Assembly (NCBI GenBank): GCA_022798105.1
Contig: JAAWLV010000003.1
Location: 1-42,407 of the forward strand
Direction of reading: 5' to 3'
Origin: Hungatella sp.
GTDB taxonomy: Bacteria; Bacillota; Clostridia; Lachnospirales; Lachnospiraceae
DNA length: 42,407 bases
The notes beneath the pieces were generated by a model. That model worked only from the letters and a program-made list of their open reading frames with translations. It did no database searches and was not told the DNA's origin. The position numbers were made by a program, and so were the translations under genes. Positions 17,186 to 26,288 of the stretch are shown one piece after another. Each line of letters starts with the position of its first letter. Position 1 is the first letter of the stretch.

Positions 17186-18340
17186 ATGGACTTTCGGTTA
17201 ACAGAGGAGCAGGAGCTGTTGTTGGAATCCCTGGATGAGGTCATTGAGAGGGACTGTACGGAGGAGTACATGAAGCAGTGCAACGAGGAGGGGCGCTATC
17301 CTCAGGAGTTTGTGGATGCTTTGATGGAGAGCGGGTTCGGACTTCTGGGCGTGCCGGAGGAGTACGGCGGAACACCGGTAGATATTACCACTATGATGCT
17401 GGTGGCCGAGGAGATCACCAAGCACGGCGGCCCTCATTCCGTGTTCGGTCAGGCGCTGTCTATCGCCGATATGCTGGAGTTTGGCAGTGAGGAGCAGATA
17501 AGCCAGTGTATGGAGCAGATCCAGGCCGGGAAGCCGGGATTTGTTTTGGGCTTTACGGAGCCTCAGGCCGGGTCGGACAGCAGCGCCATCGCAACCACCT
17601 ACACCAGAAAGAACGGGAAAGTGTACATAAACGGCCACAAGACCTTTATGAGCAATGCCAAGAGAGCCAAATATATGCTGTGCCTTGCCAAGAACGCCGA
17701 GGAGGAAGACGGCGCGGCCAACAAAAAGAGCGCCTTCTCCATGTGGTGGATGCCCATGGACGCGCCGGGGGTGAAGATCGAGCCCTTAAAGAAGATCGGC
17801 TGGCATTTCATGGACACCTGTGAGGTGTACATGGAGGATGTGGAGCTGGAGGAGAAGGATCTGGTAGGCGTGGAGGGCAACGGCTTTATGCAGGCCATGC
17901 TGAACTTCGAGGTGGAGCGGCTTTTGATCGGCGCCGAGCTTCTGGGCTATGCGGAGTGCGCCTTTGAGGATGCGGCCAGATACGCCAACCAGAGAGTGAC
18001 CTTCGGAAAACCTCTGGCGGACAGGCAGCTGATCCAGGAGAAGATCACGCTGATGAAGATGAAAATTGAGAATATGCGGAACATGGTTTACCGCACCGCA
18101 TGGAAGATCGAGAACAAGGAGTCCGTGCAGGTGGATTCGGCTCTGACCAAACTGTACTGCGGCCGGTCCGCATGCGAGATCATCGACGACGCGCTGCAGA
18201 TCATGGGCGGCATCGGATACACGACGGACTGCCGGATCTCCAGGCTGTGGCTGGATTCCAGGGTTCAGAGGATCGGCGGCGGAACCGACGAGATCATGAT
18301 TCACATTGCAGGGCGCGCGCTGCTTAAGCAGTACCGATAA
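17186..18340 (+). CDS. Acyl-CoA dehydrogenase, CaiA-like, 384 aa
   Basis: FAD enzyme of the acyl-CoA dehydrogenase family, likely working as an Etf-dependent enoyl-CoA reductase. It follows E. coli CaiA closely in MDF-L-EQEL at the start, FEDAARYANQRV-FG in the middle and RALLKQYR at the end. As in CaiA, the C-terminal loop (GGGTDEI) has Gly where many family members keep the catalytic Glu. Glu244 (VERLL) is then the candidate base, as in isovaleryl-CoA dehydrogenase. ATG 17186 is better spaced to AAAGGAG than the ATG six bases upstream. The operon supplies both Etf subunits. Confidence 0.9.
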   Translation: MDFRLTEEQELLLESLDEVIERDCTEEYMKQCNEEGRYPQEFVDALMESGFGLLGVPEEYGGTPVDITTMMLVAEEITKHGGPHSVFGQALSIADMLEFGSEEQISQCMEQIQAGKPGFVLGFTEPQAGSDSSAIATTYTRKNGKVYINGHKTFMSNAKRAKYMLCLAKNAEEEDGAANKKSAFSMWWMPMDAPGVKIEPLKKIGWHFMDTCEVYMEDVELEEKDLVGVEGNGFMQAMLNFEVERLLIGAELLGYAECAFEDAARYANQRVTFGKPLADRQLIQEKITLMKMKIENMRNMVYRTAWKIENKESVQVDSALTKLYCGRSACEIIDDALQIMGGIGYTTDCRISRLWLDSRVQRIGGGTDEIMIHIAGRALLKQYR

Positions 18341-18359
18341 AAACAAGGAGGATGGGTAA

Positions 18360-19142
18360 ATGAAAGGGATTGTCAATGATTTTCTGGCCGAGCAGGCCGC
18401 GGTGGACGTGCTGGTGGCGGATCTTACCGAGGAGCAGTGGATGATGCCTCTGGAGGCGTGTGAGAAGTGGGTGCTGAAGGACGCCATTATCCACATCGCG
18501 TTCTTTGACCAGGCGGCCATCAAGCTGATCCACGGGGAGGCGGAGGATCTGGTGCAGATCTCCAAGGCCGAGGCCGGCGAGGACGAGTATGTGCGGGCAA
18601 CCGCTTTCCACCACATGAGCGGCAGGGAGGTGCTGGCCTGGTGGAGAGAGGTGAGGAGCCGCCTGGCAGTTGAGTTTTTGGACAAAAACCCCAAGGATCG
18701 GATTCCCTGGGCTCCCGGGCTTCCCATGTCGGCAAAGAGCCTGTGCTCCGCAAGGCTGATGGAGCTGTGGGCCCACTCCGTTGACATCTACGACGCACTG
18801 GGCATGGACGTGGTGGTTCGCGACCGGATCACCAGCACGCTGTTTTTGTCCTGGCAGGCAAGGCCCAACATCTACCGGATCAACGGACTGGAGCTTCCGG
18901 ATACTCCCATGTACCTGGAGCTGACGCTGCCGTCAGGGGAAATCTGGACCAAGGGCGAGCCGGACGCGGCCAACTATGTGAAAGGCTCGGCAAAAGAGTG
19001 GGCCATGGTGGCTGTGCGCAGAAGAAACTGGATGGACACGGATCTGGAGGTTGTGGGCGACGAGGCCAGACGGTACGCATCCATTGTCCAGACCTACGCC
19101 GGCTGGGCGGATCCGGCGCCGGAGGCCAAGAGGGTGCGGTAG
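18360..19142 (+). CDS. TIGR03084-like / DinB-fold (maleylpyruvate isomerase-like) protein, 260 aa
   Basis: The sequence matches what I recall of TIGR03084 proteins: an N-terminal W-LKDAIIHIAFFD helix region, then RIPWAPGLPMSAKSLCSARLME and WAHSVDIYDALG, and a C-terminal alpha/beta part. The N-terminal half is the DinB/mycothiol-dependent maleylpyruvate isomerase fold, where three histidines usually hold a metal; His residues near 41, 83-84 and 140 fit. The family is known mainly from Actinobacteria beside acyl-CoA genes, and no function is established. Here it sits between the CaiA-like gene and the second fixC. A thiol- or metal-dependent step on the CoA intermediate is only a guess. Confidence 0.72.
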   Translation: MKGIVNDFLAEQAAVDVLVADLTEEQWMMPLEACEKWVLKDAIIHIAFFDQAAIKLIHGEAEDLVQISKAEAGEDEYVRATAFHHMSGREVLAWWREVRSRLAVEFLDKNPKDRIPWAPGLPMSAKSLCSARLMELWAHSVDIYDALGMDVVVRDRITSTLFLSWQARPNIYRINGLELPDTPMYLELTLPSGEIWTKGEPDAANYVKGSAKEWAMVAVRRRNWMDTDLEVVGDEARRYASIVQTYAGWADPAPEAKRVR

Positions 19143-19240
19143 GCCCGTAAGAGAAAAACCATGTTCCCTGCTGCCACAAACCCGGGAAAGGGGATATCCG
19201 GCGGGAGGGAGCATGAAAAACATAAGGAGGAGTACATAAA

Positions 19241-20359
19241 ATGGATGCTGATTTTGATGTGATCATCGTTGGAGGCGGCATTGCAGGTTCTGTGTGCGCC
19301 CTGCAGCTGGCAAAGGCAGGGATGGGTGTTTTGGTTATTGAGCGGGGGACTTCCTGCGGCTCCAAGAACATGACAGGCGGGCGCATCTACACTCACACCC
19401 TGGCGAAAGTGTTCCCGGACTACGTCCAGGAGGCGCCTCTGGAGAGACGGATCGTGAAGGATATCTTCACCTACGCGGGAAAGACCGTGGAGTACGCGTC
19501 CCAGGATCTTGGCAGCCAGGGGGAGGAGTCCTACTCCGTGCTGCGGGGAGGCTTTGACCAGTGGGCGGCAGACCAGGCGGAGAACGAGGGTGTCATGTAC
19601 ATCACCGGGATCCGGGTGGACGATCTGCTGGTTCAGGACGGCAAAGTGTGCGGCGTTGTGGCCGGGGACGAGGAGATGACCTCGGAGCTTGTGATCCTGG
19701 CAGACGGCGTAAACTCCCTTCTGGCCCAGAAGCTGGGGATGAAGGAGGAGTTAAAGCCTGACGAGGTGGAAGTGGGAGCCAAGGAAGTGATCCAGCTGGA
19801 TGCCGGGCTTATTGAGGAGCGGTTCGGCGTGGCGGCCGGAGAAGGCGTTGCCTGGATGTTTGAGGGCGTGTCCACCCTGGGCCACAAGGGCAACGGGTTT
19901 TTGTACACCAACAAGGACAGCATCTCCCTGGGAATCCTGACCACGGTGGGGGATATTGACTGTTCCCAGGAGACGGTGGCAGGCCTGGTAGACAAGCTTC
20001 ATGAGCTTCCGGAGGTGAAGCCTCTTTTGGAGGGCGGAAAGCTGATCGAGTATTCGGCCCACCTTCTGGGAAAAGGCGGGGAGAAGACCAGACCGAAACT
20101 TTACGGCGACGGCGTACTGGTTATCGGCGACGCCGCCTCCATGGTGGTGAACCGGGGATATGTGGTAAAGGGTATGGATCTGGCTGTGGAGTCAGCCATC
20201 CTGGCCGCCGAGACGGCCGTGAAGGCCAACGAGGCCGGCGACTACTCTGCTGCCTGTCTGGCTTCCTACGAGGAGGCGGTGAAAAACAGCCCTGTGCTTT
20301 CAGGCGCGGAGGATAAAAATAAAAATCTGGAAGAGGTAGCCGAGGTATTTTCAGAGTAG
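19241..20359 (+). CDS. Second FixC-type FAD oxidoreductase, C-terminally short, 372 aa
   Basis: A paralogue of the protein at 11346, with FDVIIVGGGIAGSVCALQLA, SCGSKNMTGGRIYTHTL and FLYTNKDSISLGI. After the flavin-binding GDAASMVVNRGYVVKGMD it ends early: the last 55 or so residues of FixC, present in the first copy, are replaced by a short acidic tail. The stop is followed directly by fixX, so the short form is the natural gene and not a sequencing cut. ATG 19241 follows AAGGAGGAG. The 98-bp gap before it is the largest in the operon, and I see no promoter in it. It may pair with FixX and EtfAB as the functional membrane or soluble reductase. Confidence 0.9.
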   Translation: MDADFDVIIVGGGIAGSVCALQLAKAGMGVLVIERGTSCGSKNMTGGRIYTHTLAKVFPDYVQEAPLERRIVKDIFTYAGKTVEYASQDLGSQGEESYSVLRGGFDQWAADQAENEGVMYITGIRVDDLLVQDGKVCGVVAGDEEMTSELVILADGVNSLLAQKLGMKEELKPDEVEVGAKEVIQLDAGLIEERFGVAAGEGVAWMFEGVSTLGHKGNGFLYTNKDSISLGILTTVGDIDCSQETVAGLVDKLHELPEVKPLLEGGKLIEYSAHLLGKGGEKTRPKLYGDGVLVIGDAASMVVNRGYVVKGMDLAVESAILAAETAVKANEAGDYSAACLASYEEAVKNSPVLSGAEDKNKNLEEVAEVFSE

Positions 20360-20380
20360 GCGGAAAGGAAGGAAAAGGAC

Positions 20381-20659
20381 ATGACGATTCAGGATAAGCT
20401 TGGGGTTGACAAATTTAACACGGACGAGCTGCACAGCCATATTCAGGTGGATAAAACTTACGGGGATAAGGAGGAGGTTCAGAGGGTGATCCGCGTCTGC
20501 CCGGCAGGCCTCTACTCTCTGGACGACGACGGAAACCTGATGTTCGACCACCTTGGATGTTTGGAGTGCGGAACCTGCCGCGTACTCAGCGGGGGAAAGG
20601 TGGTAAAGGAATGGAACTACCCGGCAGGGGAAAAAGGGATCGCGTTCCGCCAGGGATAA
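20381..20659 (+). CDS. FixX ferredoxin-like protein, 92 aa
   Basis: A small 4Fe-4S protein that works with FixC. KLGVDKFNTDE at the start, CPAGLYSLDDDGN, then GCLECGTCRVL and EWNYPAGEKGIAFR-G follow E. coli FixX almost throughout, including the four cysteines. The length is normal. It starts 21 bp after the short fixC and ends 26 bp before etfB. It is the only fixX here although two FixC and two EtfAB pairs are encoded, so it may be shared. Confidence 0.94.
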   Translation: MTIQDKLGVDKFNTDELHSHIQVDKTYGDKEEVQRVIRVCPAGLYSLDDDGNLMFDHLGCLECGTCRVLSGGKVVKEWNYPAGEKGIAFRQG

Positions 20660-20685
20660 TGGAAGAAAAAATATGGAGGAAGAAT

Positions 20686-21474
20686 ATGAATATTATCGTA
20701 TGCATTAAGCAGGTGCCGGATACTGCTGAGATCAAGATCGACCCGGTAACCAACACGCTGATTCGGGCGGGAGTCCCGAGTATTGTAAATCCCTACGACA
20801 AAAACGCCGTGGAGGCTGCTCTTCAGCTGAAAGAAGCCTACGGCGGAAAGGTGACGGTTCTGTCCATGGGGCCGCCGGCTGCGGAGGCTGCCCTTCGGGA
20901 GTGCCTGGAGATGGGAGCAGACGAGGCAGTCCTTATGTCCGGCCGGGAGTTCGGCGGATCCGACACCTATGCCACCAGCTACATTTTGTCACAGGGCATC
21001 CGCTACATCGGGAACTACGATATGATCATCTGCGGCAAGCAGGCCATTGACGGGGACACGGGACAGACAGGCGCCAGCATGAGCGAGCACTTAAACATCC
21101 CCCAGCTTACCTTTGCCGTAAAGATTGACGTGGACGGGGAGTACGCGCTGGTGGATCGGGAGGTTGACGAGGGCATCATGAGCCTTAAGGCCAAGCTTCC
21201 GGTGCTGTGCACCGTAGGCAAGGACATCAATGAGCCCAGAACCGCCACCATGAAAGGCAAGATGCGTGCCAAGAAGATGACGGTGAAGGTCATAAACTCC
21301 GCGGATATCGGCAACATGGACACCACAAAGATGGGCCTTAAGGGCTCCCCCACCCGGGTGAAGAAGACCTTTACACCTTCCGTAAAGAAAGCCGGCATGA
21401 AGGTGGAAGGAAAGAGCGCGGCCGAGGCTGTGGAGGCGCTTCTTGGCGATATGAAGGCCAAGGCTTTAATATAA
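20686..21474 (+). CDS. Electron-transfer flavoprotein beta subunit, 262 aa
   Basis: Binds AMP or FAD in the EtfAB dimer that links acyl-CoA dehydrogenases with FixC/FixX or NADH and ferredoxin. MNIIVCIKQVPDT at the start and the CGKQAIDGDTGQTG motif identify the clostridial EtfB group, distinct from the FixA-type copy at 26344. ATG 20686 follows GGAGGAAG. Whether the complex bifurcates electrons cannot be told by eye. Co-transcribed with etfA and the CaiA-like dehydrogenase. Confidence 0.93.
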   Translation: MNIIVCIKQVPDTAEIKIDPVTNTLIRAGVPSIVNPYDKNAVEAALQLKEAYGGKVTVLSMGPPAAEAALRECLEMGADEAVLMSGREFGGSDTYATSYILSQGIRYIGNYDMIICGKQAIDGDTGQTGASMSEHLNIPQLTFAVKIDVDGEYALVDREVDEGIMSLKAKLPVLCTVGKDINEPRTATMKGKMRAKKMTVKVINSADIGNMDTTKMGLKGSPTRVKKTFTPSVKKAGMKVEGKSAAEAVEALLGDMKAKALI

Positions 21475-21496
21475 AGAGGGAGGGGACACGAGAAGA

Positions 21497-22513
21497 ATGG
21501 GAAAATTTAAAGAATATAAAAATGTCTGGTCTTTCATCGAGACCTTTGACGATGAGCCGAAGAACGTTGGCCTGGAGCTTTTGGGCCAGGCTAAGAAGCT
21601 GGCAGGGAAGCTGGGAGAAAAGGTAGGCGCCGTGGTTATCGGCGCGGACTGCGCCAAGGCTGCAAAGGCCGCTGCGGAGCACGGCGCGGACTTTGTGTAC
21701 GTGGTGGAGAACCCGGGCTACAAGAATTTCAGTGCGGAGACCCACGCTTATATCCTGACCGCCCTTATTGAGAAACACAAACCGTCCGCGATCCTGATCG
21801 GCGCCACCAACAACGGCCGTGATCTGGGCTCCAGGGTGGCGGTGCGGATCCACACGGGCCTGACCGCAGACTGTACGGAGCTTGACGTGGATGAGGAGTC
21901 GGGCAATGTGGCCTACACCCGTCCGGCATTCGGCGGCAACCTGATGGCCACCATCCTGTGCGCCGAGACAAGGCCGCAGATGGGAACCATCCGTCCGGGA
22001 GCCTTTAAGAAGGAGGATCCGGAGCCGGGCCGTAAGGCAAAGGTAGTGCGGGAGGACATCCAGGTGCCCGCAGAACTTCTCCTGACAGAGCTTTTAAAAT
22101 TCACCCCCTTTGAGTCTGTGGGCGGAGTGAAGATTGAGGACGCGGAGATCATCGTCTCCGGCGGCCGGGGACTGGGAAAAGCGGAGAACTTTAAGCTTAT
22201 CGAGGACCTGGCGGCCGCCATAGGAGGGGCTGTAGGCGCCTCCAGGGCAGCGGTGGATGCAGGGTGGATCCCCCATCAGCAGCAGGTAGGACAGACGGGA
22301 AAGACCGTAATGCCAAAGATCTATGTGGCTGTGGGAATCTCCGGCGCTATCCAGCACGTGGCGGGTATGAGCTCCTCGGAGTACGTCATCGCCATCAACA
22401 AGGATCCGGAGGCCCCCATCTTCAATGTAGCTGACGTGGGCATTGTGGGAGATTTGTTTGAGATCGTGCCGGCGCTGACCGAGAAGATTAAGGCGCTTAA
22501 GAGCGGACAGTAA
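21497..22513 (+). CDS. Electron-transfer flavoprotein alpha subunit, 338 aa
   Basis: The FAD-binding partner of the EtfB just upstream. The C-terminal FAD domain is complete: [51 protein letters not shown] and [10 protein letters not shown]. The N-terminal domain has the usual length and there is no extra ferredoxin domain. Last gene of the ten-gene operon; a strong hairpin follows at 22564. Confidence 0.94.
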   Translation: MGKFKEYKNVWSFIETFDDEPKNVGLELLGQAKKLAGKLGEKVGAVVIGADCAKAAKAAAEHGADFVYVVENPGYKNFSAETHAYILTALIEKHKPSAILIGATNNGRDLGSRVAVRIHTGLTADCTELDVDEESGNVAYTRPAFGGNLMATILCAETRPQMGTIRPGAFKKEDPEPGRKAKVVREDIQVPAELLLTELLKFTPFESVGGVKIEDAEIIVSGGRGLGKAENFKLIEDLAAAIGGAVGASRAAVDAGWIPHQQQVGQTGKTVMPKIYVAVGISGAIQHVAGMSSSEYVIAINKDPEAPIFNVADVGIVGDLFEIVPALTEKIKALKSGQ

Positions 22514-22563
22514 CCCTTCATACCGGTCTTGGAGATACCGCCGGGGATGAAAGAGAATTTGAA

Positions 22564-22616
22564 AAACAAGCCCGGGCAGGGGAGGCATCATGGCCTCCGC
22601 TGCCTGAGCTTGTTTG
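22564..22616. terminator. Long GC-rich hairpin after etfA
   Basis: Paired segments run from 22564-22571 (AAACAAGC) with 22608-22615, then GGCAG and GGAGGC inside. The plus-strand T-tract is poor (TTGTTTGTG); the minus-strand side reads TTTTTC. It probably ends the operon. The remaining noncoding stretch to 22814 is AT-rich with repeated AAAATGTAACA words and the rpoN promoter. Confidence 0.75.
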
Positions 22617-22741
22617 TGCATTATACCGCAATAAAAATGTGACACTATGCGAAGAAATTGAAAAACAGACAAAAAATGTAACAAAATGTAACACAAAATG
22701 GAAAAAATGCAATATTAATTTGCAAATTTTCTTTCTTGATG

Positions 22742-22769
22742 TTGACAAAATGTGAAAAAATGCTAAAAT
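22742..22769 (+). promoter_or_regulatory. Sigma-A promoter for rpoN
   Basis: TTGACA (22742-22747), a 16-bp spacer and TAAAAT (22764-22769) lie 45 bp before the rpoN start. The regulator genes thus do not seem to depend on sigma-54 themselves. Confidence 0.65.
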
Positions 22770-22814
22770 AGATAAAAAAGCGACATTGACAAAATCTTGA
22801 CAAAGGAGAGCCCA

Positions 22815-24218
22815 GTGAAATTATCACAGCAGATTCACTCGAAAGCACAGCAGAATACCCGGCAGACTACGAAGCAGAAGGTGACCACGGCTATGATCCA
22901 GGGGGTGAAGATTCTGGCCCTTCCGGTCCAGGAGATGGAGCATTATCTGGAGGAGGCGGTTTATGCCAACCCTCTTTTGGAGGTGGACTATCAGAGGGAA
23001 GCCGTACATGCCATGGAGGAGGAGGAACTGCCTGAGGATTCCTATGACAGCAATTCGGAGTTCAGCTACGACAAATGGCTTCACAGGAAGAAAGATCTGG
23101 GCATTCTGGATCCGGAAGGGCTGTGGAATTTAAAAGGCACGCCCTTTGAGCTGGACTGTCTGGAGGGGGTTTTAAAGCTTCAGCTGGCCTCTCTCAAGCT
23201 TCCGGAGGCCGAGCACCGGATCGGACTGGACATCCTGGGGAATATTGACGGGAGAGGATATTTTGTCGGGAATCTTGCCAGTATCTGCTATGCCATGGAG
23301 GCGCCCCTGGAGATGGGGGAGAAGATCCTTTCCCTGATTCAGACCTTTCTTCCAAAGGGAATCGGGGCCAGGAACCTGGCGGAGTGTTTAAGCATTCAGG
23401 TGGATAAAGATTTTCCTCATGAAAAGATTGCGGGAAAGATGATCAGAGAGTCTCTGGGTGATCTGGCCGAGAGGCGTTTTGCAAAGCTTGCCCGGCAGTA
23501 CGGGGTTAAGAGAAACGCGGTGGAAGAGATTTATGAGAATCTGGCCGCATTAAACCCCAAGCCGGCCAACGGCTACGGCACCCGTGACGCGGTGGGGTAT
23601 ATTATCCCCGATATTACCGTGTGCAGGGAGAAAGGCGGTTTTGGCGTGGTCATAAACGGGGAGGCGGAAAATATGCTCCGGATCAATGAGGAGTATCTGT
23701 CTATGCTGGACGACGACGGGCTTAACGCGGAGGCGGCCGCCTATATCCGGGCAAAGTACCAGGAGGCCAGGCTTCTTATTAACAGTATTCAGATCCGCAG
23801 CCAGAGCCTGTATCAGTTTGCCTGGGCGCTTTTGGAGAAACAGAACCTGTTTTTCAAGATGGGGCCGGAGTATTTAAAGCCTCTGACCATGCAGGAGATG
23901 GCCGACTCCATGGGGGTGCACGTGTCCACGGTCAGCCGCCTGGTTCAGGACAAGTACGCGGACACGCCCTACGGATGCTTTCCCCTGAAATATTTTTTCA
24001 ACGTGGGGATCGTGTGCGGGGAGGAGGATGTGGTTTCCTCCTCCATGATAAAGAGAAGGATCAGCCGGATGATTAGGGAGGAGGATGTGCATAAGCCTTT
24101 AAGCGATGCGCAGATTTGCCAGATACTGAATGAGGAAGGGTATCCCATATCAAGAAGGACCGTAGCAAAGTACCGTCAGATGCAGAACATAGACAGCCAG
24201 GCAAAAAGGAGAAGATAA
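22815..24218 (+). CDS. rpoN: RNA polymerase sigma-54 factor
   Basis: Sigma factor that recognises -24/-12 promoters and needs an AAA+ activator. The Gln-rich N-terminal region I, the core-binding domain, the helix-turn-helix MQEMADSMGVHVSTVSRLVQ and the C-terminal RpoN box (SRRTVAKYRQM) are present, and 467 aa is full length. I chose GTG 22815 because AAAGGAG ends 6 bases before it; a TTG at 22797 lacks a site. The stop overlaps the start of the activator gene by one base. The six -24/-12 sites found in this window make its local targets plain. Confidence 0.96.
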   Translation: MKLSQQIHSKAQQNTRQTTKQKVTTAMIQGVKILALPVQEMEHYLEEAVYANPLLEVDYQREAVHAMEEEELPEDSYDSNSEFSYDKWLHRKKDLGILDPEGLWNLKGTPFELDCLEGVLKLQLASLKLPEAEHRIGLDILGNIDGRGYFVGNLASICYAMEAPLEMGEKILSLIQTFLPKGIGARNLAECLSIQVDKDFPHEKIAGKMIRESLGDLAERRFAKLARQYGVKRNAVEEIYENLAALNPKPANGYGTRDAVGYIIPDITVCREKGGFGVVINGEAENMLRINEEYLSMLDDDGLNAEAAAYIRAKYQEARLLINSIQIRSQSLYQFAWALLEKQNLFFKMGPEYLKPLTMQEMADSMGVHVSTVSRLVQDKYADTPYGCFPLKYFFNVGIVCGEEDVVSSSMIKRRISRMIREEDVHKPLSDAQICQILNEEGYPISRRTVAKYRQMQNIDSQAKRRR

Positions 24219-26275
24219 TGGAAAGACAGAAGGGGAAATTTGACAGAGCCAAGGTATTGATTGCGTGGAAGAAATTTGTCAACAAAGGCATTATCGACGA
24301 GGGGAAGGTGCGCCCTGAGGTGGCCAGATCCTGGGTCAGGTGCGCCCAGTACGGCGTGGATCCCTGGTCCCATGATTTTCCGGCCTGCGACAACGAGGCT
24401 ATGAAGAGAAGCAGGGAGAAAAATTTCACGATCCTCAATTCGTCCCAATGTATTATGCGCTATATGATGACAGCCCTCAACAGCAATATCAGTCTTGCTG
24501 ATATGGAGGGCTTTGTCTATGACCTGATTTCCCCTTTCCCCGATTATCAGAGGACCTTCGGAACCTACGCCTCGGAAAACATCATGGGCACCGGCAATGT
24601 GGGCGTCTGCCTTTTTGAGAAAAAGCCGATCCGCATAGACGGGTTTGAACACTACCGGGTGGCGTCCCAGGGGTACTCGGGAGTCAGCGCCCCCATTTAC
24701 TTCCACGGGAAGATGACAGGGGTGCTCAACGTCAACAACCCGCTGCGAAGCCTTCCCTCGGAAGCCCTGGATATCTGTATTGAGGGAAGCCGCCTTATCT
24801 CCCTTATGCTGGAGAGCAAAAAGCAGGATCAGATACGTTTCCTGTCTGTGGCCTCCTTTTTTGACAGGCTGATCGATGTGACAGCCTATGCCGTTATTGT
24901 GGCGGATCAGGACGGGATGATCCTGAACGCCAACCGCCAGGGGAAGCTTCTGGTGCCGGGCTATGAGGAAAAGCCTTACGCCTCTCAGTCCATTGCCGGA
25001 TACCTGCAGAAAAAGAGCAGCTTATTTGCCATCCTGGAGGAGCAGAAGCAGGGACAGGAAAGCCAGAAGGTGGTATTTAAAGCCACAAAATCAACGCCGG
25101 TCCAGGAGAGGAAGCTTCTGTGGGTCAATGAGGTGATCCTTTTAAACGGCATGATCCAGAAAGTTTTGGTCTTTGACAGCGAGAATGCCTCCAATGCCCG
25201 GGAGAAGGAGAAACAGCCCAAACTTCCTCTGCGCAGAAAAGAGGGGGAGAAATTTTATATCGGCAGCAGCCAGGTCTGGAAAGAGGTGGACGAGACCGTG
25301 AAAAAGGTGGCCGGATACCGGTCCAACGTGCTGATTTTGGGGGAGACGGGAACGGGCAAGGAGGTGGTGGCCCAGACCATCCACCGCCTCAGCGGCAGGG
25401 AGGGAGCCTTCGTGCCGTTAAACTGCGGCGCTATCCCAAAGGATCTTTTAGCCAGCGAGCTGTTCGGCTATGAGGGCGGCGCGTTTACGGGGGCAAAAGC
25501 CACAGGGGCTGTGGGCAAATTCGAGTACGCCCACAAGGGGACCTTGTTTCTGGATGAGATCGGCGAGATGCCGGTGGATATGCAGGTATCCCTTTTGAGG
25601 GTTCTCCAGGAGCAGACCGTGACCCGCATCGGGGGCAACAAACAGCAGCGGTTTGACGTGCGGATCGTGGCGGCCACCAACCAGAACATCAGCCAGATGA
25701 TTGCGGATAAGCTGTTCCGCTCCGATCTGTTCTACCGGCTCAGCGTTATTGAGATCCATCTTCCCAGGCTGGCGGAGCGGGGGGACGACGTGATCCTTCT
25801 GGCGGAGCACTTTAATCAGGTGCTGAGCCAGACCCTTCAGGTGCGAAGGCAGGAGCTGTCCCGGGAGGTCGTCGAATTTCTGAAAGCCTACTCCTGGCCG
25901 GGAAACGTGCGGGAACTGAAAAATGTCATTGAAAAAGTGCTGATTGTGGCCAACGGAAGACAGATCCAGGTGAAAGATTTCCCCAGGCACATGAGGGACC
26001 AGGCAGAAAAAATAACGGACGGCGGCAAACGGAAGGAGGAGGGGCCCGGCAGGCCGGAGGACAGGCTTTCGGAAGATACGGAGGATGAGACTTTAAGCCC
26101 CAAGGAGAAGAAGGACAAAAAGCAGAGGGAGCAGGTGGCCCGCCTTATGGAAAAGCACATGGGCAACTTGTCCCGGGTGGCCGAGGACATGGGTATTTCC
26201 AGAAACACCCTGTACCGGAAGATGGAGCGGTGGGAAATCGAGATGAAAGTTACAATTCGTCCCAAAAAGAAGTAG
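24218..26275 (+). CDS. Sigma-54-dependent transcriptional activator (AcoR-like), 685 aa
   Basis: An enhancer-binding protein that remodels sigma-54 polymerase. Residues about 60-200 look like a GAF-type sensor region and 210-310 like a PAS domain (FFDRLIDVTAYAVIVADQDG). The AAA+ domain has Walker A GETGTGKE (375-382), the sigma-54-contact loop GAFTGA (421-426), Walker B LFLDEIGEM and the R-finger region FRSDLFYRLSV. A Fis-type helix-turn-helix (NLSRVAEDMGISRNTLYRKM) ends the protein, after a long charged linker. No response-regulator domain is seen, so it probably senses a small molecule. It is translationally coupled to rpoN. Confidence 0.95.
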   Translation: MERQKGKFDRAKVLIAWKKFVNKGIIDEGKVRPEVARSWVRCAQYGVDPWSHDFPACDNEAMKRSREKNFTILNSSQCIMRYMMTALNSNISLADMEGFVYDLISPFPDYQRTFGTYASENIMGTGNVGVCLFEKKPIRIDGFEHYRVASQGYSGVSAPIYFHGKMTGVLNVNNPLRSLPSEALDICIEGSRLISLMLESKKQDQIRFLSVASFFDRLIDVTAYAVIVADQDGMILNANRQGKLLVPGYEEKPYASQSIAGYLQKKSSLFAILEEQKQGQESQKVVFKATKSTPVQERKLLWVNEVILLNGMIQKVLVFDSENASNAREKEKQPKLPLRRKEGEKFYIGSSQVWKEVDETVKKVAGYRSNVLILGETGTGKEVVAQTIHRLSGREGAFVPLNCGAIPKDLLASELFGYEGGAFTGAKATGAVGKFEYAHKGTLFLDEIGEMPVDMQVSLLRVLQEQTVTRIGGNKQQRFDVRIVAATNQNISQMIADKLFRSDLFYRLSVIEIHLPRLAERGDDVILLAEHFNQVLSQTLQVRRQELSREVVEFLKAYSWPGNVRELKNVIEKVLIVANGRQIQVKDFPRHMRDQAEKITDGGKRKEEGPGRPEDRLSEDTEDETLSPKEKKDKKQREQVARLMEKHMGNLSRVAEDMGISRNTLYRKMERWEIEMKVTIRPKKK

Positions 26276-26288
26276 AAGAAGTAGAAGA

